Source: Halorubellus litoreus (GTDB lineage: Archaea > Halobacteriota > Halobacteria > Halobacteriales > Natrialbaceae). Taken from it: a stretch of DNA of 64,000 bases. The stretch is taken from positions 272,664 through 336,663 of the forward strand of contig NZ_JAZAQL010000005.1 in assembly GCF_037081675.1 (NCBI RefSeq), given 5' to 3'. Shown here piece by piece: positions 43,682 to 51,859 of the stretch. Numbering within the stretch: position 1 is the first letter of the stretch; the number at the start of each line of letters is the position of its first letter. The notes beneath the pieces were generated by a model. It saw nothing but the letters and a program-made list of their open reading frames with translations. It was not told the DNA's origin and did not search any database. Both the position numbers and the translations under genes were made by a program.

Positions 43682-44860
43682 GTGGCGGAACCCCTCCTGT
43701 TCCAGGCTGCCGTCGCCATCGTCGTCCTCGCAGCCGCCGGCCTGCTCGCCCACCGATTCGGGCAGTCCGTCATCCCCGCGTACATCGTCGTCGGTATCGT
43801 CGTCGGTCCGAACGCGCCCGTCGTCGAAGGCGTCTCGCTGAACCTCCTCGAGAAGTACGAGTTCATCACGCTGTTCGCCGAACTGGGTATCGTCCTCCTG
43901 TTGTTCTTCATCGGCCTGGAGTTCAGCGTCGACCGCCTGCTCGCGCGCCGCGGCGAGTTCACGCGCGCCGGCACCGTCGACTTCGTCGCGAACGCCGGCG
44001 TCGGCCTCGCCATCGCGCTCGCGTTCGGCTTCGACCCGCTCGAAGCCGCGTTCGTCGCCGGCATCGTCTACATCTCCTCCTCGGCGATCGTCACGAAGAC
44101 GCTCGTCGACCTCGGGTGGGTCGCCGACCCCGAGGCCGAGCCCGTCCTCGGCGTGCTCGTGTTCGAGGACCTCGTCATCGCCGTCTACCTCGCGATCGTC
44201 TCCGCGGTCGCCACCGGCGCGGGCGACCCCGTCGTCTCCGTCGGTATCGCGCTCGCGTTCCTCGTCGTCCTGTTCGCGGTCGCTCGCTTCGGCGGCCCGG
44301 TCGCCGAGCGCGTGTACGCCCACGAGTCCGACGAACAGTTCCTGCTCGGCGTCTTCGGGACGCTCGTCCTCCTCGGCGCTGCGGGGCTCGCCGCGGGCGT
44401 GAGCGAGGCCGTCGCCGCGTTCTTCCTCGGGATGGCGTTCAGCGAGACGAGTCACGTCGAACGCATCGAACGCATCCTCTCGCCCGCTCGCGACCTGTTC
44501 GCGGCGGTGTTCTTCCTCTCCATCGGCCTCCAGACGGACCTCGGGACGGTCAGGAGCGCGCTCGCGCTCGTCGTCGTCGCCGTCGTCCTCACGACCGCGA
44601 GCAAGCTCGCGTCGGCGTACTACGCCGGCCGGACGTACGGCCTCGACCAGCGACGCTCGGTCCGCGTCGCGGTCGCGCTCGTCGCGCGCGGCGAGTTCTC
44701 GCTCGTCCTCGCCGCCATCGCCACGAGCGTCGGCACCGGCGCGCTCGGCACCGAGATTCCCGCGTTCGCCGTCGGCTACGTGCTCGTGATGAGTATCCTC
44801 GGCACGACGCTCATGCGGTACAGCGACCTCATCACCGACCGGCTCGCCCCCGCGACGTGA
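43682..44860 (+). CDS. CPA2 family cation:proton antiporter (Kef/KhtU type)
   Basis: A 392-aa membrane protein with about twelve helices. The N-terminal helix carries the family motif (AYIVVGIVVGP), followed by GLEFSVDRL and SSSAIVTKTL, and later a long RGEFSLVLAAI. Probably exchanges potassium or sodium for protons, an important task in hypersaline cells. GTG 43682 follows the regulator's stop by two bases. Confidence 0.88.
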   Translation: MAEPLLFQAAVAIVVLAAAGLLAHRFGQSVIPAYIVVGIVVGPNAPVVEGVSLNLLEKYEFITLFAELGIVLLLFFIGLEFSVDRLLARRGEFTRAGTVDFVANAGVGLAIALAFGFDPLEAAFVAGIVYISSSAIVTKTLVDLGWVADPEAEPVLGVLVFEDLVIAVYLAIVSAVATGAGDPVVSVGIALAFLVVLFAVARFGGPVAERVYAHESDEQFLLGVFGTLVLLGAAGLAAGVSEAVAAFFLGMAFSETSHVERIERILSPARDLFAAVFFLSIGLQTDLGTVRSALALVVVAVVLTTASKLASAYYAGRTYGLDQRRSVRVAVALVARGEFSLVLAAIATSVGTGALGTEIPAFAVGYVLVMSILGTTLMRYSDLITDRLAPAT

Positions 44861-44936
44861 CGGAAACGGAGAGACGTGGTCGCGTCAGCGTCGTCGCACC
44901 CGAGCGGCGACGCGACGCCGCGGTGCCGCGGCGCCG

Positions 44937-45644
44937 TCAGGGTCGCTGGTCGCCGGCCTCGATACCGGCGTCGGTGATCTGTAACTGGACGCTCTCGCCG
45001 GCGGGTTTCGCGCGATGCTTCTCCAGGGTCGCCTTCCGGTTCCCGCCGCGGAACCGGTCGATGCGGACGACCGTCCCCGTCCAGTGCTCGAGGGTGTGAC
45101 CGCCGAGCGCGCGCGTGCGGTCGCTGTCCGGGTCGCTGAACACCTGGTTCGTGACGACCACCGCGAGGTCGTGCCGGCGCGCGAGCCCGAGGAGGTGCGT
45201 GACCTGGTTCGCGACCTCGCGGAGCGAATCCCCGCCCTCGGCGTCGTTCCCGCGCTCCAACCGGTAGAAGCCCGTGACGGAGTCGACGACGACGAGGTCC
45301 GCCTGTTCGGCGAACTCCGCGACGTCCTGGACCGCCTCGGCCTGCTCGTCGAAGTCGAGCGCGTCCTTCACCACGACGTTCCCCGTGACGTCGTCGAGGG
45401 CCACGCCTGCTGCGTCCGCGGCCGCGGCCGCCACCGCCTCGAAGCGGTCCAGCGACAATCCCTCGGTGTCGACGTACACGACGAGCCCGCCCTGGGCGGC
45501 GACCGCGACGCTCGCCGAGAGCGCGACGTTCGTCTTCCCCGCCGCCGGCGGCCCGTACACTTGCGTGACGGTCCCGCGCTCCAGTCCACCACCCAGCAGG
45601 TCGTCGAGGGGGCCACAGCCCGTCGAGATGACGCCGTCGTTCAC
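44937..45644 (-). CDS. radB: DNA repair and recombination protein RadB
   Basis: A 235-aa RecA-family protein, the archaeal recombinase paralogue. Walker A reads GPPAAGKTN and Walker B LVVVDSVTGFYRLE. It lacks the N-terminal HhH domain of RadA, as expected. RadB modulates RadA-driven recombination. GTG 45644 is chosen since homology starts with VISTGCGPLDDLLGGGL and a TATA-like box (tgcgtttttgtg, minus strand, about 45663-45675) lies just upstream. Confidence 0.9.
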   Translation of the reverse strand: MNDGVISTGCGPLDDLLGGGLERGTVTQVYGPPAAGKTNVALSASVAVAAQGGLVVYVDTEGLSLDRFEAVAAAAADAAGVALDDVTGNVVVKDALDFDEQAEAVQDVAEFAEQADLVVVDSVTGFYRLERGNDAEGGDSLREVANQVTHLLGLARRHDLAVVVTNQVFSDPDSDRTRALGGHTLEHWTGTVVRIDRFRGGNRKATLEKHRAKPAGESVQLQITDAGIEAGDQRP

Positions 45645-45740
45645 GAAGGTACTGGGGACGGGACCGCACAAAAACGCACGGGAAGCGACGCGGCCCACGC
45701 GACCCGGAGCGCGGCCGCGTCGTCGCCGCGCACTCGGCCG

Positions 45741-46025
45741 TCAGCAGCTCGGTTTCTTCAGGAGCGTGTCGTCGCCCGTATCGGAATCGGCGGTGCGGAC
45801 GTACCGCTGTCCGTCGCGTTCGACGGCCGCGAGTCGGAAGCGTTCGCCCTTGTAGGAGACGACGATGGTCTTCTCGTCCTCGGCGATCATCTCGTGGACC
45901 TCCGCGGGCGTCCGCGTCGTGATCGACCCCGAGCGCGTCGTGAACCCGATCTCCTCGATGCACCGGCAGTCGTCGACGTCGGCGTCGTAGTCCATGCTCA
46001 CGCACGCGACCTCGTAACTCGCCAT
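45741..46025 (-). CDS. DUF3892-like small protein
   Basis: A 94-aa protein with Cys pair CRCIEEIGF, a beta-rich centre and the motif ITTRTPAEVHEMI. It resembles DUF3892 by eye; function unknown. It is not overlapping with radB, which lies downstream on the same strand. Confidence 0.65.
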   Translation of the reverse strand: MASYEVACVSMDYDADVDDCRCIEEIGFTTRSGSITTRTPAEVHEMIAEDEKTIVVSYKGERFRLAAVERDGQRYVRTADSDTGDDTLLKKPSC

Positions 46026-46136
46026 GTCAGTCCTTTGGCGGGCGAACGGGAAGAGCGTTCGGCGGCACCGCGCTCGCGTCTGGCGTCGAGCCCGCGGTGA
46101 CGGGACTTATCTCGCCGGCGCTCGAACCGGCGTGGC

Positions 46137-46940
46137 GTGATAGTGGTCGCGACGGCGGACTTCGAGGTGTATCACGACGTGGTGGGGGAGCTGCGCGACC
46201 GCGGGGTGGCGTTCACGACCGTCGAACCCGGCGACAACCTCCCCGAGAACGCCGCGGTCGTCGTCACCGGCCCGGGAGAGCGCGACACCGTCGAGCGCGA
46301 CGCCCTGGGGGGCGACAGCGTCGAGGGCGTGCACGTCGTGGAGGCGGAGCCGGACGCGCCGCGAAAGGCGGTGGAGGCGGCGCTCGCGTACCTCCGCGGC
46401 GGCGACGGCCGGACGGTCGTCGGCGTCGACCCGGGCCGCAAACCCGGTATCGCGGTGCTCGCCGGGGGCGTCGTGGTGGCGGCGTTCCAGGTGCCGGCGA
46501 GCGACGCGGCCGCCGTCGTCAGTGAGGAGGTCGCCGGGGAGACGGACGCGGTGGTGCGCGTCGGCGACGGCGCGCGCCGCGAGGGCGCGAAGGTGATCGG
46601 CGGCCTCCAGGACGTCCGCGTGGAACTCGTCGACGAGACCGGGACGACGCCCTATCTGGGAACGGGCGCTCGCGGCATGGGCGACGTCCTCGCGGCGGTG
46701 AACATCGCGCGCACCGAGGGCGAGCCCGTCGAGTCCCGCGAGTTCGAGCCGACCGACGGCGAGATACAGCGCGTCAAGGACCGGTCGCGAGAGCTGTCGC
46801 CGGACAACCGCGCGGTCGACACCGCGCTCGCGCGTCGCGTCGCTCGCGGCGAACTCGATGTCGAGGCCGCGCTCGCCGAGCACCGCGCCGAGGACGACGG
46901 CGACGACGATGGCGACGGCGAAGTCGAAGAGGACGCGTAA
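46137..46940 (+). CDS. RNase H-fold (RuvC/YqgF-like) protein near radB
   Basis: A 267-aa protein. The central domain has a first catalytic-type motif VVGVDPGRKPGIAVLAGG with Asp98, in the place of the RuvC/YqgF first Asp. After it come strands and a helix, then an acidic C-terminus (AVDTALARRV...). A nuclease or resolvase role is possible given RadB next door, but the remaining acidic residues are not placed with certainty. The N-terminal 85 residues look like a separate Rossmann-like domain. Starts with GTG 46137. Confidence 0.6.
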   Translation: MIVVATADFEVYHDVVGELRDRGVAFTTVEPGDNLPENAAVVVTGPGERDTVERDALGGDSVEGVHVVEAEPDAPRKAVEAALAYLRGGDGRTVVGVDPGRKPGIAVLAGGVVVAAFQVPASDAAAVVSEEVAGETDAVVRVGDGARREGAKVIGGLQDVRVELVDETGTTPYLGTGARGMGDVLAAVNIARTEGEPVESREFEPTDGEIQRVKDRSRELSPDNRAVDTALARRVARGELDVEAALAEHRAEDDGDDDGDGEVEEDA

Positions 46941-47147
46941 CGCGAGGCTGGACGCTCGCGGCGAGTGAACGAAACGATATCAGGAGCAGTGACGGTGGGC
47001 CGCGCCGTCGCCCCGCGGGGCAGTGTGCGAGGCCGGCCGAGGTGGGCGGTCGGTGCGGGGCGACGCCGGTCGGACCAGTGGGCGCTTGCACTGGCGGTCA
47101 GCGGGCAGTCAGCGTGCCGTCATCGGGCGGTCCGCGGCAGCGGGCAG
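46941..47147. other. Intergenic region with short repeats
   Basis: No gene seen. A 19-base string (cagcgggcagtcagcgtgc) occurs at 47099-47117 and again at 47138-47156, a 39-base spacing, the second copy reaching into the 3' end of the next gene. Confidence 0.55.
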
Positions 47148-47372
47148 TCAGCGTGCGTTCCAGGCGCAGTGCGTGCACGCGGGAACGCCCTGCACGTTCG
47201 CGAGGTCGCTCTCGCACGCCGGACAGGCGGTCGCGCCGGCGGGCCCCCCGTCGGTGACGGGGGTCGGTTCGTCGACGCTGGTGGTGGTGGACGCGTCGGC
47301 GTCCTCGAGGGTGACGTCGACGCCGCGGTAGCAGCCGAACGTGAAGTCGTGGGCTTCGGTGGGGTCGGCCAT
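47148..47372 (-). CDS. Small zinc-ribbon protein
   Basis: A 74-aa protein with Cys50, Cys53, Cys66 and Cys69 (CPACESDLANVQ then CTHC), preceded by an acidic N-terminus. ATG 47372 is preferred because both a Shine-Dalgarno-like ggaggtgag directly before it and a TATA-like ccttatactc (minus strand, about 47399-47408) support it. The frame continues far upstream, but that part looks non-coding. Confidence 0.65.
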   Translation of the reverse strand: MADPTEAHDFTFGCYRGVDVTLEDADASTTTSVDEPTPVTDGGPAGATACPACESDLANVQGVPACTHCAWNAR

Positions 47373-47515
47373 CTCACCTCCAACTGGCACCGCATCGAGT
47401 ATAAGGCTATGTCTGGATGGATATATGTGCATCCCGCTTCCTAGAGGTGTATAAGGAGTACTTTCGAGTGGGTGGCGGCCGACGCTAGACTGGCGAGAGA
47501 GACCTTGTTCCTGCG

Positions 47516-48883
47516 TCACACGCCCTCGTAGTACGTGCTCTCGGCGCGCCGAACGACCTCTCTGATAGGCAGTCCGGTCTCCCTGGCAACGCGCGCGGCG
47601 TCGTCGTACTCGGCGCTCGCGTCGTAGCGCTCGCCGGCCTCGTCGCTCGCGACCTTCACCGTCACCTCGTGGGACTCCCCGTCGACGTCGACCGTGACGG
47701 TCTCGAACGCGCGGTCGGCGACCCAGCGGTGACTCGTGCTCGCCGCCCGGACGCCGAGCGTCCCGGTCTCCTCGGCGAGCCGGCGCGCGACCGCGTCCGC
47801 GTCAGCCGGCGCGCACACGACCTTCACGAGATGCCCCGGCCGCGACTTCTTCATCGTCGTCGGGAGAACCGTCGTGTCGTACGCCCCGGCGTCGGCGAGC
47901 GCGTCCTGCAGGCCGCCCAGTACTTCCGGCGTCGCGTCGTCCAGGTTCGTCTCCAGCACCGCGACGTCCTCCCGACGGAGGCCGCCCGTGGCGTCACCAA
48001 CAGAGGCCCGCAGCACGTTCGGATGCGCGTCGAACGACTTCGAGCCCGCGCCGTACCCCGAGGCGTCCACCGTCATCGACGGCAGCGAATCCACGCCGTC
48101 GGCGTAGTACGCCAGCAGCGCCGCCCCCGTCGGCGTCAGGAGTTCGACGTCGATGGGGCCACCGCGTACCTGCCAGTCCGCGCGCTCCGCGAGCTCCATC
48201 ACCGCCGGCGCCGGAACCGGATACGTCCCGTGCGCCATCTCGACGCTCCCGCCGCCGACCGCGACCGGCGTCGTCACCACGCGCTCCACGTCGAGGTCGT
48301 GCACGAGCGCGCACGCCCCGACGACGTCCGCGATGGCGTCGTCCGTCCCGACCTCGTGGAAGTGCGTCTCCACCAGCTCGACGCCGTGCACGCTCGCCTC
48401 CGCCTTCCCCAAGAGTTCGAACGCGCCGAGCGCGTCCTCGCGAACGCCCGCCGGCAGGTCGAGCCCCTCGACGAACTCCACGACCGCCGCGTACGACCGA
48501 CTCGCGCCGTGGCCCTCACTCGAATCACCGTGCACGTGGTCGTGACCGTGTTCGTGGTCGTGGTCGTCGTGACTGTGTTCGTGGTCGTGGTCGTCGTGAC
48601 TGTGTTCGTGGTCGTGGTCGTCGTGACCGTGTTCGTGGTCGTGGCTGTGGCCGTCGCCGTCGTCCTCCTCGTCGCTGTCGTTCTCGCCGGTGGCGTCGTC
48701 GTGGACGACGTCGACCTTCGTGGCGGTGATGCCGTTCCTGTCCACGTCGTGAACCTCGTAGGTGACGGGGAGCTGGGCGGCGAGGTCGTCGAGGACGCCC
48801 GGGTCCGCGCCGGCAGCGACGAGCGCACCCATGAGCATGTCGCCGCTGGCGCCGGTCCGACCGTCGAACGCGAGCGTTCGCAT
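47516..48883 (-). CDS. larC: Nickel insertion protein LarC
   Basis: A 455-aa enzyme that inserts nickel into the pincer cofactor of lactate racemase and related proteins. The order of family blocks is clear: FDGRTGASGDMLMGAL, then HFHEVGTDDAIADVVG, GGGSVEMAHGTYPVP, and ETNLDDATPEVLGGL. A His-rich insert (about residues 75-120, copies of HDHEHSHDD) would hold nickel. In Lactobacillus the gene is split by a frameshift; here it is one frame. No larB, larE or larA is nearby in the window. Confidence 0.92.
   Translation of the reverse strand: MRTLAFDGRTGASGDMLMGALVAAGADPGVLDDLAAQLPVTYEVHDVDRNGITATKVDVVHDDATGENDSDEEDDGDGHSHDHEHGHDDHDHEHSHDDHDHEHSHDDHDHEHGHDHVHGDSSEGHGASRSYAAVVEFVEGLDLPAGVREDALGAFELLGKAEASVHGVELVETHFHEVGTDDAIADVVGACALVHDLDVERVVTTPVAVGGGSVEMAHGTYPVPAPAVMELAERADWQVRGGPIDVELLTPTGAALLAYYADGVDSLPSMTVDASGYGAGSKSFDAHPNVLRASVGDATGGLRREDVAVLETNLDDATPEVLGGLQDALADAGAYDTTVLPTTMKKSRPGHLVKVVCAPADADAVARRLAEETGTLGVRAASTSHRWVADRAFETVTVDVDGESHEVTVKVASDEAGERYDASAEYDDAARVARETGLPIREVVRRAESTYYEGV
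48548..48655 (-). repeat. 27-bp tandem repeats inside larC
   Basis: About four units start at 48548, 48575, 48602 and 48629, each encoding HDHEHSHDD-type residues. Repeat length is a multiple of three, so copy number can change without breaking the frame. Confidence 0.8.
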
Positions 48884-49021
48884 ACCTCAACGAGCGGTGG
48901 CGAGCGCGAAAAGGCCCGCGGTCGGCTGCGACCCCCACACCAGCGCCGCGACTGGCTTCGGTCGAGCGGCGAGATGTGCGACCGCGAGGGACTAAGTGCG
49001 GTGGGTGCGTACGAATCGAAC

Positions 49022-49324
49022 GTGTTCGAGGGTCTCAGAGATCGATGGGCGGCGTGGCGGGGGGACGGCGAGCCGGCGCACTCGCGGCCGCTCGGCGTCG
49101 TCCAGAAGCGGGGGCGCGAGGTGTTCGGCGTGAAACTCGGCGACGCGAAGGGCTGGCAGCCCGACTGGCGGGACGTCGAGGACCTCCACGAGGAGGCGAT
49201 GGAGCGCTACGAGATCCGGCCGACGCCGGTCGGCCACGAGGTCGCGACAGTGCACTTCGACGCGGACGGCAACGTCGTCGACGTGGAGTGGTTCGACGAA
49301 CCGCGTGCACCGGACGCGGCGTAA
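49022..49324 (+). CDS. Small acidic protein of unknown function
   Basis: A 100-aa protein that begins with GTG 49022 (MFEGLRDRWAAWRGDGEP) and ends with DVEWFDEPRAPDAA. Codon use and acidity fit a real haloarchaeal gene, and ggactaagtgcgg (48988-49000) is TATA-like about 22-34 bases upstream. A beta-strand and helix mixture; no family recognised. Confidence 0.6.
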   Translation: MFEGLRDRWAAWRGDGEPAHSRPLGVVQKRGREVFGVKLGDAKGWQPDWRDVEDLHEEAMERYEIRPTPVGHEVATVHFDADGNVVDVEWFDEPRAPDAA

Positions 49325-49498
49325 GTGGTCGGCGACGCCGATAGCGTTATGCGGCCCGCCAACAACCTTGCTAGTGAGTGGCATGGGTGGGTTGGTGACG
49401 TCCCGACGAGACGGTGACGGACCGCCGAAACCCCGTCTGAGCAAAAGACATATCGGGACCGGAGACCCACGTTCGACCATCCAGGCAGTCCCCAAATC

Positions 49499-51721
49499 AT
49501 GAACGAAGTCCAACTGGAGGTGGCGAAGGCGTACCCGAACGACTCGGGGCGCGGTATCGCGCGACTTGACCCGGACACGCTCCTGCACCTGAAGCTCAGT
49601 CCCGGCGACATCATCGAGATAGAAGGTGCGGACACGACCGCGGCGAAGGTCTGGCGCGCGGACCGACAGGACTGGAACACCGACACCGTCCGCATCGACG
49701 GGTTCACGCGGCAGAACGCCGACGTCGGTATCGGCGAACGCGTGACCATCCGGAAGGCCGAAGCGACGAAAGCGGACAAGCTCACGCTCGCACCGCCCGA
49801 GGAAGCGAGCGTGCAGTTCGGGAGCGACGCGGCGGGCATGGTCAAACGCCAGATCCTGAAGCGCCCGGTCGTCGAGCGCGACATCGTGCCCGTGATGTCC
49901 TCGACGAACCATCCGTTCATGCGCTCGCCCGGGCAGGCGATCCCGCTCATCGCGGTGGAGACCCAGCCGGAGGGCGTCGTCCTCATCACCGAGGACACCG
50001 ACGTCGAACTCCGCGAGGAACCCATCAGCGGGTTCGAGAAGACCGGGGGCGGCATCACGTACGAGGACATCGGCGGCCTCCAAGGCGAGATCCAGCGCGT
50101 CCGGGAGATGGTCGAACTCCCGATGAAGCACCCCCAGATCTTCAAGAAGCTCGGCATCGAGCCGCCCCAGGGCGTGCTCCTGCACGGCCCGCCGGGCACC
50201 GGGAAGACCTTGTTGGCGAAGGCGGTCGCGAACGAGACGTCCGCGAGCTTCTTCTCCATCGCGGGCCCCGAGATCATCTCGAAGTACTACGGCGAGTCCG
50301 AGCAACAGCTCCGCGAGATCTTCGAGGACGCGACCGAGGAGTCGCCCTCCATCATCTTCATCGACGAACTCGACTCCATCGCGCCCAAGCGCGAGGACGT
50401 CACGGGCGAGGTCGAGCGTCGCGTCGTCGCGCAGCTGTTGACGATGATGGACGGCCTCGAGAGTCGGGGGCAGGTCATCGTCATCGCCGCCACCAATCGC
50501 GTCGACTCCGTCGACCCAGCGCTCCGTCGCCCGGGCCGGTTCGACCGCGAGATCGAGATCGGCGTGCCTGACGAGACGGGCCGCGAGGAGATCCTCCAGA
50601 TTCACACGCGCGGGATGCCGCTCTCCGACGACGTGAACCTCCCGAGTCTCGCGAGCGAGACGCACGGGTTCGTCGGCGCGGACATCGAGAGCCTCACGAA
50701 GGAAGCGGCGATGAAGGCACTCCGGCGGTACCTCCCCGAGATCGACCTGGACGAGGAGGACATCCCGCCGAGCCTCATCGACCGCATGATCGTGAAGCGC
50801 GACGACTTCCGTGGCGCGCTCAACGAGGTGGAGCCGAGTGCGATGCGGGAGGTCCTCGTCGAACTCCCGAAGATCACGTGGGACGACGTCGGCGGGCTCG
50901 ACGACGCGAAGCAGAACATCGAGGAGTCCATCCAGTGGCCGCTCAATAACCCGGAGAAGTTCGAGCGGATGGGTATCGACCCGCCGGCGGGCGTCCTGCT
51001 CTACGGGCCGCCGGGGACGGGGAAGACGCTGATGGCGAAGGCGGTCGCGAACGAGACGAACGCGAACTTCATCAGCGTCCGCGGTCCCCAACTGCTCTCG
51101 AAGTGGGTCGGTGAGTCCGAGAAGGCGATCCGGCAGACGTTCCGGAAGGCCCGCCAGGTCTCCCCCACGGTGATCTTCTTCGACGAGCTCGACTCGCTCG
51201 CCCCCGCCCGTGGTGGCGAGGTCGGGTCGAACGTCAGCGAGCGCGTCGTCAACCAGCTTCTGACCGAACTGGACGGCCTGGAGGAGATGGGCGAGGTGAT
51301 GGTCATCGGGGCGACGAACCGCCCGGACATGATCGACCCTGCACTCATCCGGTCGGGGCGGTTCGACCGCCTCGTGATGGTCGGCCAGCCCGAGCTCGAG
51401 GGTCGCGAGCAGATCCTCCGCATCCACACGGAGGACACGCCGCTGTCGCCGGACGTGAGTCTCCGCGAGCTCGCGGAGATGACCGACGGGTACGTCGGCA
51501 GCGACCTGGAGTCCATCGCGCGCGAAGCCGCCATCGAGGCGTTGCGCGCGGACGACGAGGCGACCGCGGTCGACATGAAGCACTTCCGGACCGCGATGGA
51601 GTCCGTCCGTCCCACCATCACGGACGACCTCCTCGAGTACTACGACCAGATCGAGGACGAGTTCCGCGGCGGCGCCGCGGAGACCCGCGACCGCCGGGGC
51701 GGCCGTATCGGCTTCCAGTAG
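49499..51721 (+). CDS. Cdc48/VAT-type AAA ATPase
   Basis: A 740-aa unfoldase with an N-terminal substrate domain (about 1-180) and two AAA rings. Walker A in D1 is GPPGTGKT (Lys236) and in D2 GPPGTGKT (Lys509); IIFIDELDSIAP and VIFFDELDSLAP are the Walker B motifs. It extracts and unfolds proteins, often for the proteasome. The tail ends GGRIGFQ. The 27 bases across the stop are duplicated right after (51728-51754). An AT-poor leader of about 40 bases separates it from caaaagacatatcggg. Confidence 0.93.
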   Translation: MNEVQLEVAKAYPNDSGRGIARLDPDTLLHLKLSPGDIIEIEGADTTAAKVWRADRQDWNTDTVRIDGFTRQNADVGIGERVTIRKAEATKADKLTLAPPEEASVQFGSDAAGMVKRQILKRPVVERDIVPVMSSTNHPFMRSPGQAIPLIAVETQPEGVVLITEDTDVELREEPISGFEKTGGGITYEDIGGLQGEIQRVREMVELPMKHPQIFKKLGIEPPQGVLLHGPPGTGKTLLAKAVANETSASFFSIAGPEIISKYYGESEQQLREIFEDATEESPSIIFIDELDSIAPKREDVTGEVERRVVAQLLTMMDGLESRGQVIVIAATNRVDSVDPALRRPGRFDREIEIGVPDETGREEILQIHTRGMPLSDDVNLPSLASETHGFVGADIESLTKEAAMKALRRYLPEIDLDEEDIPPSLIDRMIVKRDDFRGALNEVEPSAMREVLVELPKITWDDVGGLDDAKQNIEESIQWPLNNPEKFERMGIDPPAGVLLYGPPGTGKTLMAKAVANETNANFISVRGPQLLSKWVGESEKAIRQTFRKARQVSPTVIFFDELDSLAPARGGEVGSNVSERVVNQLLTELDGLEEMGEVMVIGATNRPDMIDPALIRSGRFDRLVMVGQPELEGREQILRIHTEDTPLSPDVSLRELAEMTDGYVGSDLESIAREAAIEALRADDEATAVDMKHFRTAMESVRPTITDDLLEYYDQIEDEFRGGAAETRDRRGGRIGFQ

Positions 51722-51754
51722 TCGAGCGCGGCCGTATCGGCTTCCAGTAGTCGA
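51699..51754 (+). repeat. 27-bp tandem duplication across the cdc48 stop codon
   Basis: Bases 51699-51725 (ggccgtatcggcttccagta and flanks) recur at 51728-51754 with a 29-base period. The first copy holds the last codons and the stop; the second is non-coding. Confidence 0.85.
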
Positions 51755-51859
51755 CTGCGTGCGTTCTTCTGTTGCCGGTGTTCGGTGGTCGGTGACCGGC
51801 TGGTTCGGGGCGAGTGCCTGCGGAAACGATTTTACGCGCGCTCCGCTTAGGACGCGCCA

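Noticed and set aside
47516..48883. Programmed frameshift splitting larC
   Set aside because: The gene is one continuous 455-codon frame with all family blocks in order.
48992..51583. An 863-codon frame opposite the cdc48 gene
   Set aside because: Shadow frame in GC-rich DNA. The AAA ATPase on the plus strand is unmistakable.
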